The position numbers and the translations under genes are program-made. Shown in pieces: positions 12,599 through 24,395 of a stretch of DNA of 64,000 nt (position 1 is the first letter of the stretch; every line of letters begins with the position of its first letter). The DNA is taken from the NCBI GenBank assembly GCA_029532415.1, contig JAQOTA010000069.1:3018049-3082048 (forward strand), given 5' to 3'. The notes beneath the pieces are model-generated. The model had not been told where the DNA came from. It worked only from the letters and a program-made list of their open reading frames with translations, and did no database searches. This stretch comes from Marasmius tenuissimus. Its lineage: Eukaryota > Basidiomycota > Agaricomycetes > Agaricales > Marasmiaceae.

Positions 12599-13210
12599 GT
12601 GGAACTGAGTGTCGTCAGTAAAATATAAAGGGAATTTGGTGTGTCGACGTACAATCCAGTCTCGAGAGTGGAAGTTGAAAAGCAGCAAGCGTGACATCTA
12701 GATTGAGGGTCAGGTACACTGCGTTTGTGAAATGATACAAAACTTACCATGTGCATCAGAGAGCGTTATTTAGAGAGCTGACGAAACGTATAGTCAGCAA
12801 TGCCAACGTCTAAGACAATACTAGACACGTACCGATAGCAATAACGATAACAATTAAAACGGTGCCTACTCGTATCGTCAGTGTGAATATTCGTGAGTAG
12901 AAAGGTAAAGAAAAGACTCATGTTTGGACCGTGAGAGGTAACTGGAGGTCGTTCGGTCAGGATTTAGGTGTGTCGATCAACGTACTTGTGATAGTCCTCA
13001 TCATGAACAGCATCGAGGTTGTTGATAAACTTTTCATTAATGGAGGTAGCTGTTGAGTTATCGTGAGCCAAAACACTTACAAGGAGCAACATATTGGACT
13101 TACTATAAGTTAAGGTGGGATCAGCACCTGTAAATGATAGTCAGTACATGTTTCGTCGAGTGAAAAGATCGAAAAATGGACTTACCCTCAATCAAAAACC
13201 CGCCTGCTGG
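12599..13210. repeat. direct repeat D, copy 2
   Basis: This is the second copy of the 7470-8097 sequence, in the same orientation. The minus-strand exon ending at the relic stop is altered: the terminal codons read like RHT-stop where copy 1 reads RRA-stop. The copy breaks off just after CTCAATCAAAAACCCGCCTGCTGG, so the more upstream exons of the gene are absent here. Confidence 0.65.
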
Positions 13211-13930
13211 TGCTCTCTTCACCTTGGGACCTTGTTCGAATGAAATGCAAAGCATTCTGAGTCGTCAGAATTCAGAAATGCTCCAAGGTACCCAAATCCA
13301 CCAGCCACAACATGCCAGCACACCGACATGCCAACACACCACCGCACTGCCTCAATCCTCACTTCCCAAACCTCCATGACCTCCGGGGATGTCAAGATCG
13401 AGGCAAGTCAAGTGAGCATAGAGTTTCAAGTGCTCGAGACCTCAATTTGATATGTTTTATCAATCCTTCACGGTGCACTGTAGGTCAAGTAGTTGTATAA
13501 AACTTCGATCTAGCTCTCCATTAACCCGTTCGGAGCTTTTAGAACTGCAGAGTTTGTACGTTTATCTCCCGGCGGTATCCAACACCCAAGTCCGTTTACC
13601 GTTACGGTCATTGGCAGCGACGGGTATAATAAGCAACCAGTTTGTGGTTGGCGGGCTCATGAGAGAGTGTGTCCTTGAACTACCGATATCCTTGATAATA
13701 CAGTCAAGCCCCGAAGTCCTCTTACATCCAATAATATGGACCAATCCCCATTGGCACTTCGCCAGGATTCCCAATAAGGACCAGTGCAGTGGTACTGATA
13801 CTGATGTTTTGGTTTCTTTTTGTCTGTGACGAACTGTAGGATAAGAGAGAGGTGAAAGAGTGTGAGGCTTGGACATAGGTCAACTGGCCTTCTTCCCGGA
13901 CGATTAGATACCAAACATACAACGACCCAT
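13211..13930. other. no supportable gene
   Basis: Overlapping short frames on both strands, without a recognisable domain. The stretch separates direct repeat D from the partial fold-back element. Confidence 0.3.
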
Positions 13931-14575
13931 AATATAGAACTAACCGGTCCTTTCCAGCAATCATCCGGGATGAATACTGGCAGGGATGTCATATTATTTG
14001 ACTGTGACGAATGTGCCAATGACTGTTAACCGAGGGATTTGGTACCTAACCTTCAACCAAGGGGTTGGGCCACCTTATTCCGAGTATTTGACCCGGACGA
14101 AGGTCCCAATTGACCTAACCGGGTCGAACGTAATTTGTGAATTATATTCAACCTGGACAAACACCGAGGATTGGCTTTAATATAACCCCACCCCGGTCCA
14201 TCGCTTTGTGCTTTGATCAGTACGTTACACTTATGTGTCTGGGAAGAACAACACTGGCAGAAAAGTGCTCCATGAGAGATTTCATCAGGCTCTCCAGTGT
14301 TGTTCATCCTGGAAGATCACTGAGAGAAGGAATGTCACTGTCTTTGGCATACTCTGGTCCTGTGTCATTTTCAATCATCCCGGATGAACACTCTATGAGA
14401 CTCCATGTAACCCCCGAACCCCTCGGTTAGGTCAATTGGGACCTTCGTCCGGGTCAAATACTCGGAATAAGGTAGCCCAACCCCTCGGTAAAAGGTTAGG
14501 TACCAAATCCCTCGGTTAACAGTCATTGGTGCATTCGTCGCAGTCAAATAATATGTTATCCCTGCCAGTATTCGA
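13931..14575. mobile_element. fold-back element, deleted copy
   Basis: Both outer ends match the fold-back element (TTTCCAGCAATCATCCGGGATG on the left and its complement-like sequence on the right). Most of one arm is missing: after the tract ending TTGACCTAACC the sequence jumps to the loop hairpin near 14117. The copy is therefore about half the length of the other two and lacks a full stem. Confidence 0.65.
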
Positions 14576-14830
14576 TTTATAAGTAGATCTCAATCGGTGG
14601 TTAAATATGATTATACTTACCCTACATTCTGGGACTTTCCTGGATGAACCAATTCGTCAAGGTACCTGACCTGTGTCTGTCATTCTTGTGAATGACGGTA
14701 TTCCATCAAGATTCAAAAAAAAATGCCAAGTGACTTGAACATACACATTCCTCTTGGAAGAACCACAGGAACGAATGTGAATGTCAGTAAAAAGCTATGA
14801 GGGAGCACGGAACATAACACACGTATCCCT

Positions 14831-14950
14831 TTAACCATAAATGTACCCCCGCAGCGCAGGAAGCCACAGCCACGGTGCAGGAAAGCACAGCCATTCGGCT
14901 ATCACCAATCTTGTACTTACCGAGTGGTTGCAACCGCTCTCAGTAGTTAT
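14831..14950. repeat. element Q, internally deleted copy
   Basis: In reverse orientation this begins TTAACCATAAATG and ends CTCTCAGTAGTTAT, matching both ends of element Q. The central 500 bases of the long form, including the 160-base tandem units, are absent. Unlike the copy at 35999, its flanks also match the flanks of the long copy, so it arose by duplication of the larger region. Confidence 0.6.
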
Positions 14951-14974
14951 CACATTCCCACCACGCGTCATGGT

Positions 14975-16646
14975 ACACATCCGAAAAGGTATGGTCACTG
15001 ATGAGCCCAGATAGCAAGTATGTTATACTTGTGGGTTTCTATCTGGTGTCGCTGAAATGGTTTGTTGGGTCAACTGAGATAGATGAGGGGAGCTTGTGTC
15101 TGTCATTCTGTTCTAATAAACTAACGGGGGCTTCTGAGCACTAAAAACCTTGTTAGAATTTCATAAATGACAGGAATGGAGAGAACGTACTGACTTCGGT
15201 TTGTTGTGCTGCTGGCGTCTTACATAATAAGTGGTACAGTTTGGCGGATCTGTACCACGTATTATATAAGATGTGTTCTCTGCAATAGCCGAGGTGCCCA
15301 CAGCAGCAAGCACCAAAGCGAGCTTTGGCGCACATCAAGAATTTATTTTTACACCTACTGATGATCATCTAGGAAGTACATCTTTTGGGCCTTCTCACGT
15401 CAACAGGTTCGTCTCAGACGCTCAGGGATCAATCAGTAATTGTCTGTGACGTAATAGAGAACTAACCGGTCCTTTCCAGCAATCGTCCGGGATGAATGCT
15501 GGCAGGGATGTCATATTATTTGACTGTGATGAATGCCCCAATGACTGTTAACCGAGGGATTTGGTACCTAACCTTTTACCGAGGGGTTGGGCTACCTTAT
15601 TCCGAGTATTTGACCCGGACGAAGGTCCCAATTGACCTAACCGAGGGGTTCGGGGGTTACATGGAGTCTCATAGAGTGTTCGTCCGGGATGATTGAAAAT
15701 GACACATGGTTACTGTAGCAACGCAGTTCCTTTGCAAGCGACTGTTGAATTGTTAATCCCCGATGAATGTTGGCAGTGTAACCACCTAGCGAGGGACCAG
15801 AGTATGCCGAAGCCAGTGACATTCCTTCTCTCAGTGATCGTCCAGGATGAACAAATGGAGAGCCTGATGAAATCTCTCGTGGAGTACTCTTTTTTTGCCG
15901 GTGTTGTTCTTCCCAGACACATAGATGTGTATGTCGTGATTAAAGCAGTCTACACCCTTTTCTGCTTCATTTTGTCCATGCATCTTGCAAATGAAATTGA
16001 TTGAGGGGGAGGTGGTGATTGCTGTTTCTCCAGGACGAACCCTAGAAGATAGAGGCATCCGAAGGGAAGTCCAGGTCGAACGTAATTTGTGAATTGCATT
16101 CGACCTGGACAAACACCGAGGATTGGCTTTAATATAACTCCACCCCGGTCCATCACTTCGTGCTTTGATCAGTACGTTACACTTATGTGTCTGGGAAGAA
16201 CAACACCGGCAAAAAAGTGCTCCACGAGAGATTTCATCAGGCTCTCCAGTTGTTCATCCTGGACGATCACTGAGAGAAGGAATGTCACTGGCTTCGGCAT
16301 ACTCTGGTCCCTCGCTAGGTGGTTACACTGCCAACATTCATCGGGGATTAACAATTCAACAGTCGCTTGCAAAGGAACTGCGTTGCTACAGTAACCATGT
16401 GTCATTTTCAATCATCCCGGACGAACACTCTATGAGACTCCATGTAACCCCCGAACCCCTCGGTTAGGTCAATTGGGACCTTCGTCCGGGTCAAATACTC
16501 GGAATAAGGTAGCCCAACCCCTCGGTAAAAGGTTAGGTACCAAATCCCTCGGTTAACAGTCATTGGGGCATTCATCACAGTCAAATAATATGACATCCCT
16601 GCCAGCATTCATCCCGGACGATTGCTGGAAAGGACCAGTTAGTTCT
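14975..16646. repeat. large inverted repeat, right arm, with fold-back copy 3
   Basis: Reverse complement of 8471-10142, same length. It contains a complete fold-back element (about 15394-16646), including the inner GTCCAGGTCGAA hairpin at about 16071-16112. The match ends at AGTTCT, after which the sequence diverges. Confidence 0.8.
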
Positions 16647-16960
16647 TATCTAATTATCCGGGAAGAAGGCCAGTTGACCTATGTCGGTCAATTGGGACCT
16701 TCGTCCGGGTCAAATACGGTATTTAGCTGCCGAAGTCCAACCAAGATACACCTGTTAGCTGGCTTCGGATTCCTTCATTGATTTTTGAAGCACCAGATCA
16801 TCACGCTTGTCAGTAGCGATAGTCCAATCACGATAAGTCAAGGATCAACATGTGAAGGAAAAACAGTTCATTCTAGACTAATGAATTCCAAGATACTAGG
16901 GATCAAGATACCTAGGAGTCGAGCTATTACTCTATCGACGGTAGCAAAATATGATTTCTA

Positions 16961-19900
16961 TTATGCCCAACTGTTGATTCGGGCTAGTGGAGAATCATTC
17001 TCATCGTCATCGTCATCATCCTCTTCTAACCAAAGCTGAGATTGACGATGGCTTGAGCGGCCGTCATTCCTCGATGATGAAGCCTTGTTACGGGAAGCTT
17101 GCTGACATTCTTGGGTTTGTGGAAGATCTGCAACCCGATTTAGCCCGAGTGAATAGATCTAGGGCAATAGAATTTGGACATACCTCGGTGCGATGACCCT
17201 GAGGCCACCCTGACTGTCGCTGTCGTTTCCGGCATTGTTGAAGCTCTTCGGGTTGCGGGGTTTGCAAGAGAGCTGCCCTTTCTCTGAGCTTGAGCCGTAG
17301 AGCTTGGTTGAGTAGTTTTGGTATTCTCGAGCCGCGCTGGACAATTGATATCGATGTCAGCCATGAATCTCAAAAAATGCAAGTACGGCTCACAGTATGT
17401 CGTCTTGACCGCGGGAGCAGTCATTCGGTCTCCACTGGACTTCTTGACTTCGGAAGTTGTTGTTCCACCTCCGTCGGACTTCTTGACTCCGGGAGCAGTT
17501 GTTCGGCTTCCGTCGGGCTTCTTGGCGAATGGATTTGGTCTGCCTTTAGCTGGAAGGTAATCATATCAATCAACAACCTGAGGATGAACAAACATTGAAA
17601 ACGTACACTGCTTGGCCGAAGAGGTATCTTCGGGAGAGATGGAAGGGGTCGGCTCTAAAGCACGTTGCCGGAGCAATGCCAAACTTATTTCTGCTCGTCG
17701 ATAAGCTTCCTTCTCTATAGCACTCGCAGAGCGAACACTGGGTCTAGCCGATGTACTTGGCTTGGGCGTCTCCGAGAAGTCCAGGGACGGAACCCTCGAA
17801 ACTGAACTTGAAGAAGAAGCACTTGTCACCGTCCTGGGGCCACTCTGAGCCGATATGGCCATCAACTTGTGCATTTTCGAGAAGTCCACAGATGGAACGC
17901 TTGAAAGGTTCCCCCTTGCTGAAGTGGATGGATGAGTCAATTGGGCTGCACCTGTATACCAGGAGTGAGCCAAGGCATGAACCTGGAATCAAAATAGTCG
18001 CACCTTTCTTCTCATCTCTTTTCTTCCCAGAAAGAACAGGTTCACTGGATTCTATGCAGATATAACGTCAATCTTGATTGTGCCAATCATTATGGTGAAT
18101 TGACCTACTCTTTGCGAGACCAGAAGAGCGTACTGTTGGGACAGGGTTTTCAATCTCAGCACAAGGAAGCGAGGGATGACGATGAAAACTTTACCCGTTA
18201 GTGAGCCCGCCCGCGCACGTTTGGAGGGACGTTCTTCGGTAGGCGAGGTTGGTGGCCGAGTAGAACCCAACTGCGAGTCATTCCTCTGGGTAGCCTTGGC
18301 TTTAACCAGTGGCTTACTCTGTGTGTTTGGTAGAGCCATTTCAATGTCACCATTATCGTCTTTGAGGTTGAGGATGAGCATAGGTGCAGTTCTGGCGGAC
18401 AGAGACAAAAGAATGGGCTATACCTCGAGTTTGGTCGTGCTTCGATTTGGATTTTTGCTTTGCTGGTGGAGCTGCTGGGGGAGCCATGTTGAAGTCCTCA
18501 TCGTTACCTGGAATCATTCACATGAGTATCGGTTACTATGATCACATCGTCAGTACTCTCACCTAGTCGAGGTGGCGGTACCAGTTTCTTCTTCTTCGTC
18601 TGTTGCGTAGGAGTTATGAACATCCGGGCAAGGTTCGTGCCACCATCGGAGCTACGTCCTTCATCCTCATCTGTTGCATAACTGCGTCCCGTCGGATGAG
18701 CTATTCCAATGTGATCAGTATTAAAGTGGCAGGATAACCAGCTAGATGACGTACTGTCAAGATCGACTTGCTCCTCAGAGAACAGGTCATTGTCAGAGTC
18801 CTCGAGACCGAGGTCCATGTCGCCATCAGAAGAGTCTGCGGGAGGCTTGGAAGGTGTCCGCCAACTCTCTCTCAGTGCCGTCGGGTTGAGTTTGTGAATG
18901 TGAACATGGGACCGACCCTCACTCGATGAAATGACGGGAGTGGGAGGGCTCGCATTTTGGTCGTACTCGACAGATATCTCACTGTCCGATGCTGAAGAGA
19001 CAGATTATATCAGTACATTGAAGTCGATGAAGAGAGAACACAAGTACCATGCTCATCCTCACCAGCTGCAATTGTGGACGACATCCTGTCCATCGCAGTA
19101 GCGCGCCTCCTGACCTTTGAGAGCTCCCGAACTCGCTTGGCGGCAGAAGCTAAAGGATTTCTGAGGCCATTTTCCGAATCAAAAGAACAGTTGCACGTAC
19201 GATTGGCAAGGATAGGCTCCCCAGACTTCCTCTTGAGTGCGTTCAAGGACTTTGAGACCTTGACCTTCTTCACGGCACCGACGCTAATGTGATCGTCCCC
19301 TTCATTGATCACTGGCCGAAACAAAAAGACTGTCAGCATGTATCCACTGTCGGTAGTGAAAGCAACTTACGTTCTTGAGCAACAGTCTTGCCCTTCCTCT
19401 TCGATGAACCAGTCGTGGCAGACTGCTGCTTCACGTTTTCTTTGGGTCGGACATTCACTAATGTGACGTTGAGAGTCAATATAAAGTAGTGCCGGATACC
19501 AAGTGAGACTTACCCTTGATTGGAGGGGCTTGTTTAGCTTTCTCTTTGCCCTTAGCTGAAGCCGTTTGTCGGTGAATTGGTTTTGCCGGTGTTTCTGACA
19601 AGTCCTCTTCATCGCTAACATCGAAATCAGCATCGTCGGGTCCATAAACAGTCTTCCCCCTCAGAAGGTCCGCGATTTCTGAAAGGAGACGGTGTCATGA
19701 GTAACTTTCAACCTTCAGTACAAGGGGAGGCACTATTCGCACCATCAGTTATCGTCTTGTTCGCAAATGCGTCGTGCATTAGAGACTTTTGCTTCGCGAT
19801 CATGCTCATGACACAATCGGCAGTGTCCTTGGCCAGGATGTGAATACACCTGACGATCTTATCTTGGGGTTGTCGGTGAGCGCGAGCCTCGATTTGCTTC

Positions 19901-22900
19901 TCATCCTGAGATGACCAAGGTTGGTCCTATGTCGGCGAGGGTACAATCAATAATGGTATGATCAGCAGAATGAGCACTTACTAGGAAAATTACAATATCT
20001 GCGATTGTTAGATTGAGACCAATAGCACCGACCGAGGAGAACACGAGAACGCGGGGACCATCGGGATCAAGAAACTGATTTATGATCCTCGCTCGCTTCT
20101 CAAGCGGTGTCTGCCCATCAATGTAGAGGTAGTCAATTCCATAGAGACGTAAGACCTGAAGTAATGGTATTGGTCAATGATAATTAGGACAGAATAGGTA
20201 TTATGGACACGTACATCAAGAAAAATGGGCATTAGTGACGGAAATGCCACTGAAATGAGTACTTTTCGATTTTGAGGAGGGCTTTCACCAGCTGGAATGA
20301 AAGGCATGGCTGGATAAATTGCATCTCCCCTCTCACATGAGACATCGTCGATCTCATCGTGCGAAAGATAGTGTGCTGCAACGCGGGCGGCCACATCCAT
20401 TTTTGTGGATTTCACGGGCTCCCATTCGTCCAATGAGTTGAACTTGGGGTTAGGACCATCAGGATCGGCCTTCGCATAGCAAGAGGTGAGTCGGTAGTCG
20501 AGGTAAAAGCGCTGTAGTGTTTCGAAAAAAGTCGATAGCTTAGTGTAATATCCACTGACTGATATCAAGGAGACTTACGGTAGCGACAATTCCACTTTCA
20601 TTTGCAGCGTTAGCACTAGCACAGTTGATCAGATCACCACAGCGAACAGAGAGTGGGGGCTGGACTTACTTGGCTTTCGCATTTCGGGCAACAGCAGCGG
20701 TCGCCTCCTGTTCCCGTTCGGTCTGAGTCACGATGAGAGGGATCTTCTTTTTGGGTGGAAGGTCGGGGAGTAATTGCTGGCCACGATAGTCGAGTGTTTT
20801 GGCCGTGCGCCTCAGCATGTTTCCAATCATATGAGCTTGGTACTTTCTTGTGATCGTTACTTGAAGTCGCATGAAATCATCACGGTCAGTGTCTTGCGAT
20901 GATGGCCGTGACTTGAAAAGCGTGCTCGCGTCGGAATTAGCCTCCTGCAGCCCTTCCTTGGACATGAAATAGGGCAAACCCATAAGTCGCCCAAGCGCCA
21001 AAATATCCTACCATCGTAGATAAGCAAACAAAGTGATACAAACAATGATATTGCAACTCACATTTGTATTCGTATGCAAGGGAGTACCTGTCGCCAGGAG
21101 TCTCAACTGGCCACGCCTGCACGCCAGAAAGGCGGACAGAAATTTCGGCCCGGGGCGGCGGAACTCGTGAGCCTCGTCAATAGTGACAGTAGCAAAACGT
21201 CGGTCAAATATCGTGTTTTTGAGCCCTCGATCAGCGGTGGGAGGCATTGTCCAAGGTGTGTCGGTCTTCTTTGGTATTGGGCCGTGGCAATATGAGAACT
21301 CCTCCCGAAGTGACTAGAAAATGGTTCAGCGATATGTAGGGCTAGAACGGGATTGGGTCATTTATCAACGCACCGAGTGGGAAATCATGATAATCCGTTG
21401 GTGTAGGGGGTGCTTCGAAGTAGCGAATGGCCCTGTCTTACTCCAAAATGCTGCATTTCCCCGCTTGCCACACTCATAGACCATAATGTCTATACTATGA
21501 GCCTGAAAACAGACCATCAGTGCGTGGATTGACTGAGGGATCAGGGTCATTGGGGTAATCCAGAGGTGTGGGAGACTTTCGAACTCCTGCCCCCCTTCAA
21601 GAAAACGATCCTCTGAGAAGAAAGATGTTAGTGGCCAGATCAAAACCCATATAGGCTAGATCAAAGACTTACTGAGGACGGGTGGTAGTTGTATGTTTCG
21701 CTCGATGGAGACTACCACTCGTATGAACATTGCGATTATCTTCGCCAACAGGCGGGTCTTGCCGAGACCGACCTCATCTGCAATCAGCATCGAACTTGTA
21801 ACAGGCTTTGTTTCGGGGTCTGTGGTAGTGGTGCTGTATAGTGTCGCGAGGGCACCATTGTGCTGATGTAGGTGACATAGGTTGGGTTCGACAGAGTCTG
21901 GCGTGAACTCTTCAGGGTTATCCCATGTTGTGAGGCCACCCTTGTGTCTCAACGAGTTGAACAAAGGTTCCTGGCCATCGACCAAGCCAAGTAGACTATG
22001 AACAACCGGCTCGTCGAGAGTTCCTACGGCGTCAATGCCAATCGCATCTGCATCCCCGGCATTACCATCCTGAGTGTGAGAATCAGGATCATCGGGGTCA
22101 AAGGAGAGTGCATGCTCGTCATCGAAATCCTGAGCAAAAAGATCCTCATAGAGGTTGGCGAGCTCATCAACATCCTGTTGCGTAGCAAGGATTGCTTTAC
22201 GTGGCTTGCTCTGGGCTGAAGAAGCTACGAAAGCATATCAGCAGTGGTATCAATTAAGAAGAAGTATTAACGCACCTGAAGACTTCCGGTGATTTTTGGT
22301 CACCTTTACCCCAACCTCCTCCAAAAGTTCATTCAAGCTCGCCATCATTGACTCGACCTTGTCAATGTGCTCGTCGGTGTCATAGATGTCGAGCAAGTCC
22401 TTCCACTTCGCCACTGTCTTGATGACCTTCATGAGCGCCGTCTTAGTCGGCTTGGAAAGCGAGAACACTTCTAAAAGTACACAGTGAGCAACCCAATGCA
22501 GTTTTGAATGAGTAAGGATAACGCACCCTCGTAGGCGGCGGTGGCTTCTTCACCCAAAGTCACAAGTCGAGTTTTGTCCCTTTCCAACTTTTGCTTCAAT
22601 CGTACCCACGAACGCTGAATGAAGGCCGATGGGAAAGCAAGGTCATTGTAGATTGAAGGCAAGGTTCTGGAATTACGGCGGAATGCGTCGGGACCCAGTA
22701 ACCTCATCCCAATGTCATCATTGACTTTTGAGATATGATACTGCGAGCTCGGGAATGTCTCTATCGTATTGTCGTTCCTGAGCAGTTGGAAAGGGTGGCA
22801 TTCTCGTTCCCTGAGAGCAGCACAGACGAGGTCGTGGATGTTCCACTTGGGCCACGAAGCCGTAACCCACTTCTGAAAAAATACCCGTCCTGGCATGGGT

Positions 22901-23139
22901 GAATTCTTGATGAACTTTTCCTGCTCCTTCGAATCACTGATCCTATGATACGCCAGAAAGAACGAGTAGACGTCCTGAGCGTTTCGCCGTGTCCAACCAA
23001 GGGGGAGTTCACGATCGGATTCAGGAAACAGTCCATGGTAAATCCCCGTGACTTGTTGCCAGCGACGGTAGTTCCACGGCGCTCCATCGAGGACGAAGTA
23101 TAGATCGAGAAAGACTTGAACGGCAGTTTTCGAAGGCAT
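16961..23139 (-). CDS. SNF2-family ATPase/helicase-like protein (copy 1, intact)
   Basis: A multi-exon gene starting at the ATG 23139-23137 and ending at a TAA (16961-16963). Exon joins traced: 23139-22527, 22470-22276, 22224-21673, 21612-21374, 21313-21062, 21007-20670, then further exons to the C terminus. SNF2 motifs appear in order: motif I ADEVGLGKT (exon 3), motif II DEAH, motif III ATGTPLHT (exon 5), the late motif GLNLTIADIVIFL, and motif VI with ARAHRQPQ. The C-terminal tail is Ser/Pro-rich and ends in an acidic run (DDDDDDEND). The family remodels chromatin or moves along DNA by ATP hydrolysis in the nucleus. The N-terminal 250 residues match no domain I know. One intron near 20578-20541 would be only about 38 nt, so that join is uncertain. 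Divergent from the family X gene. Confidence 0.75.
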
Positions 23140-24395
23140 AAAGTGGGTGAGAGGGGGAGTCGGGAGAGGGTGAGGGTTGAGTAAAGGTTAGGGTGAGTGA
23201 GAGATGAGGAAAGGGTGGGGAGGGCAAGAGATGAGAAAGGAACGGGGAGGGCGAGAGATGAGGAAGGGATCGGGAGGGAGAGAAAGGAAGAAAGAACGAA
23301 CACAAGCAGCCGCTTGAGTATTATGGGAGCTCTTCAGCTCCCACTGAATGTAATCTCGTTCGATTTGCCCATCATCCCCAAGTGAGACACAAGCGATTTG
23401 AATGCCCGTACAACCAGTAAGCGACATGAATTGGACCCTTTGTGAAGTATGCAACTCTGTACGACTAGGCAATGTAGACGGGTCTCCTTGTAAAATTTTT
23501 CGAGCACATGGCTAGTAAGCGACATGAATTAGACCCTTTGTGAGGTTGGAATGTTGCGCAGCCACTACACAATACGAATAGGACCCTTTGTAAAAAATTT
23601 TGAATTTGTACGGCCAATAAGCGACATGAACTGGACCCTTTGTGATATTCCACTGAGTTTGACTACAAACTTCTGCGTTCGGGTACTCGCTCCGACCATT
23701 GATTCGGAACCTTGTGAGATGACAAGTGGGAGCATCACTGTGATGTGTTCGGTCCATAGTTAACAACACCCTGATACATGAGGCGACACCTATGACCCGC
23801 CGCAGTGGACGGATTGTTCTTGACATAAAGTTGATGTGTGTCTTGAGATTGCCGAATCATTCAAGACATTACCCTCATACACACGAGGCTAGAAAAAACA
23901 GGTTGGAGTTTGATGCCTTGCTGTTTCGTTTATTTGTCGGAGATGAACTCCAGGTCCGAGGGAGTGATAAACAGGAAAACCTATAATGCCGGTGGACAAA
24001 CAAGCTCCGTTGGAGCTAGCAATATGCTCCCACAGACTGTCACAATGATGCCACATTGTCTTTACCTAGCAACACGAGCGCATGCGCTTGTGTAAAATGA
24101 ACATGGCTAAGTTGATTTCGTGGCAGTAAACCGAACAATGGTAGTGGCTGAGGCAACTCTGCCTCGCACATTTGTGAACCACGCGGCACGAGGCCAGGGT
24201 CAGGTGCGTGGTGACCCCGGTGCTTCTCGTGAAATCCCAATAGATCGGGCAAATTTTGCCGTGAGAAGAGGCTACGAATCAGAAATCGAATACTCACGAT
24301 CGTCCAATCTCCAAGCATCACTCCTCCCACCCTTCAACCACTTGCCTCTCACCTCCATCTTCCTGATACTTTTATCGTTTTATCCTTCTACCACC
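23140..24395. promoter_or_regulatory. divergent promoter region between SNF2 copy 1 and family X copy 1
   Basis: About 1.25 kb separates the two start codons. The 150 bases next to the SNF2 start are almost pure purine on the plus strand, so pyrimidine-rich on the SNF2 coding strand, as in many fungal promoters. At 23417-23645 a unit GCGACATGAA(T/C)T(G/A)GACCCTTTGTGA recurs three times in full and once in part. No coding exon is convincing. Confidence 0.5.
23417..23645 (+). repeat. dispersed tandem units GCGACATGAAYTGGACCCTTTGTGA
   Basis: Full units start near 23420, 23519 and 23621; a partial unit (GGACCCTTTGTAAAA) is near 23581. Spacing is about 100 bases. The position, between two divergent genes, allows a regulatory role, but nothing shows it. 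Confidence 0.65.

Noticed and set aside
23150..23300. GGTTAGGGT-like words as an internal telomere tract
   Set aside because: Only one imperfect word is present in a generally purine-rich stretch.
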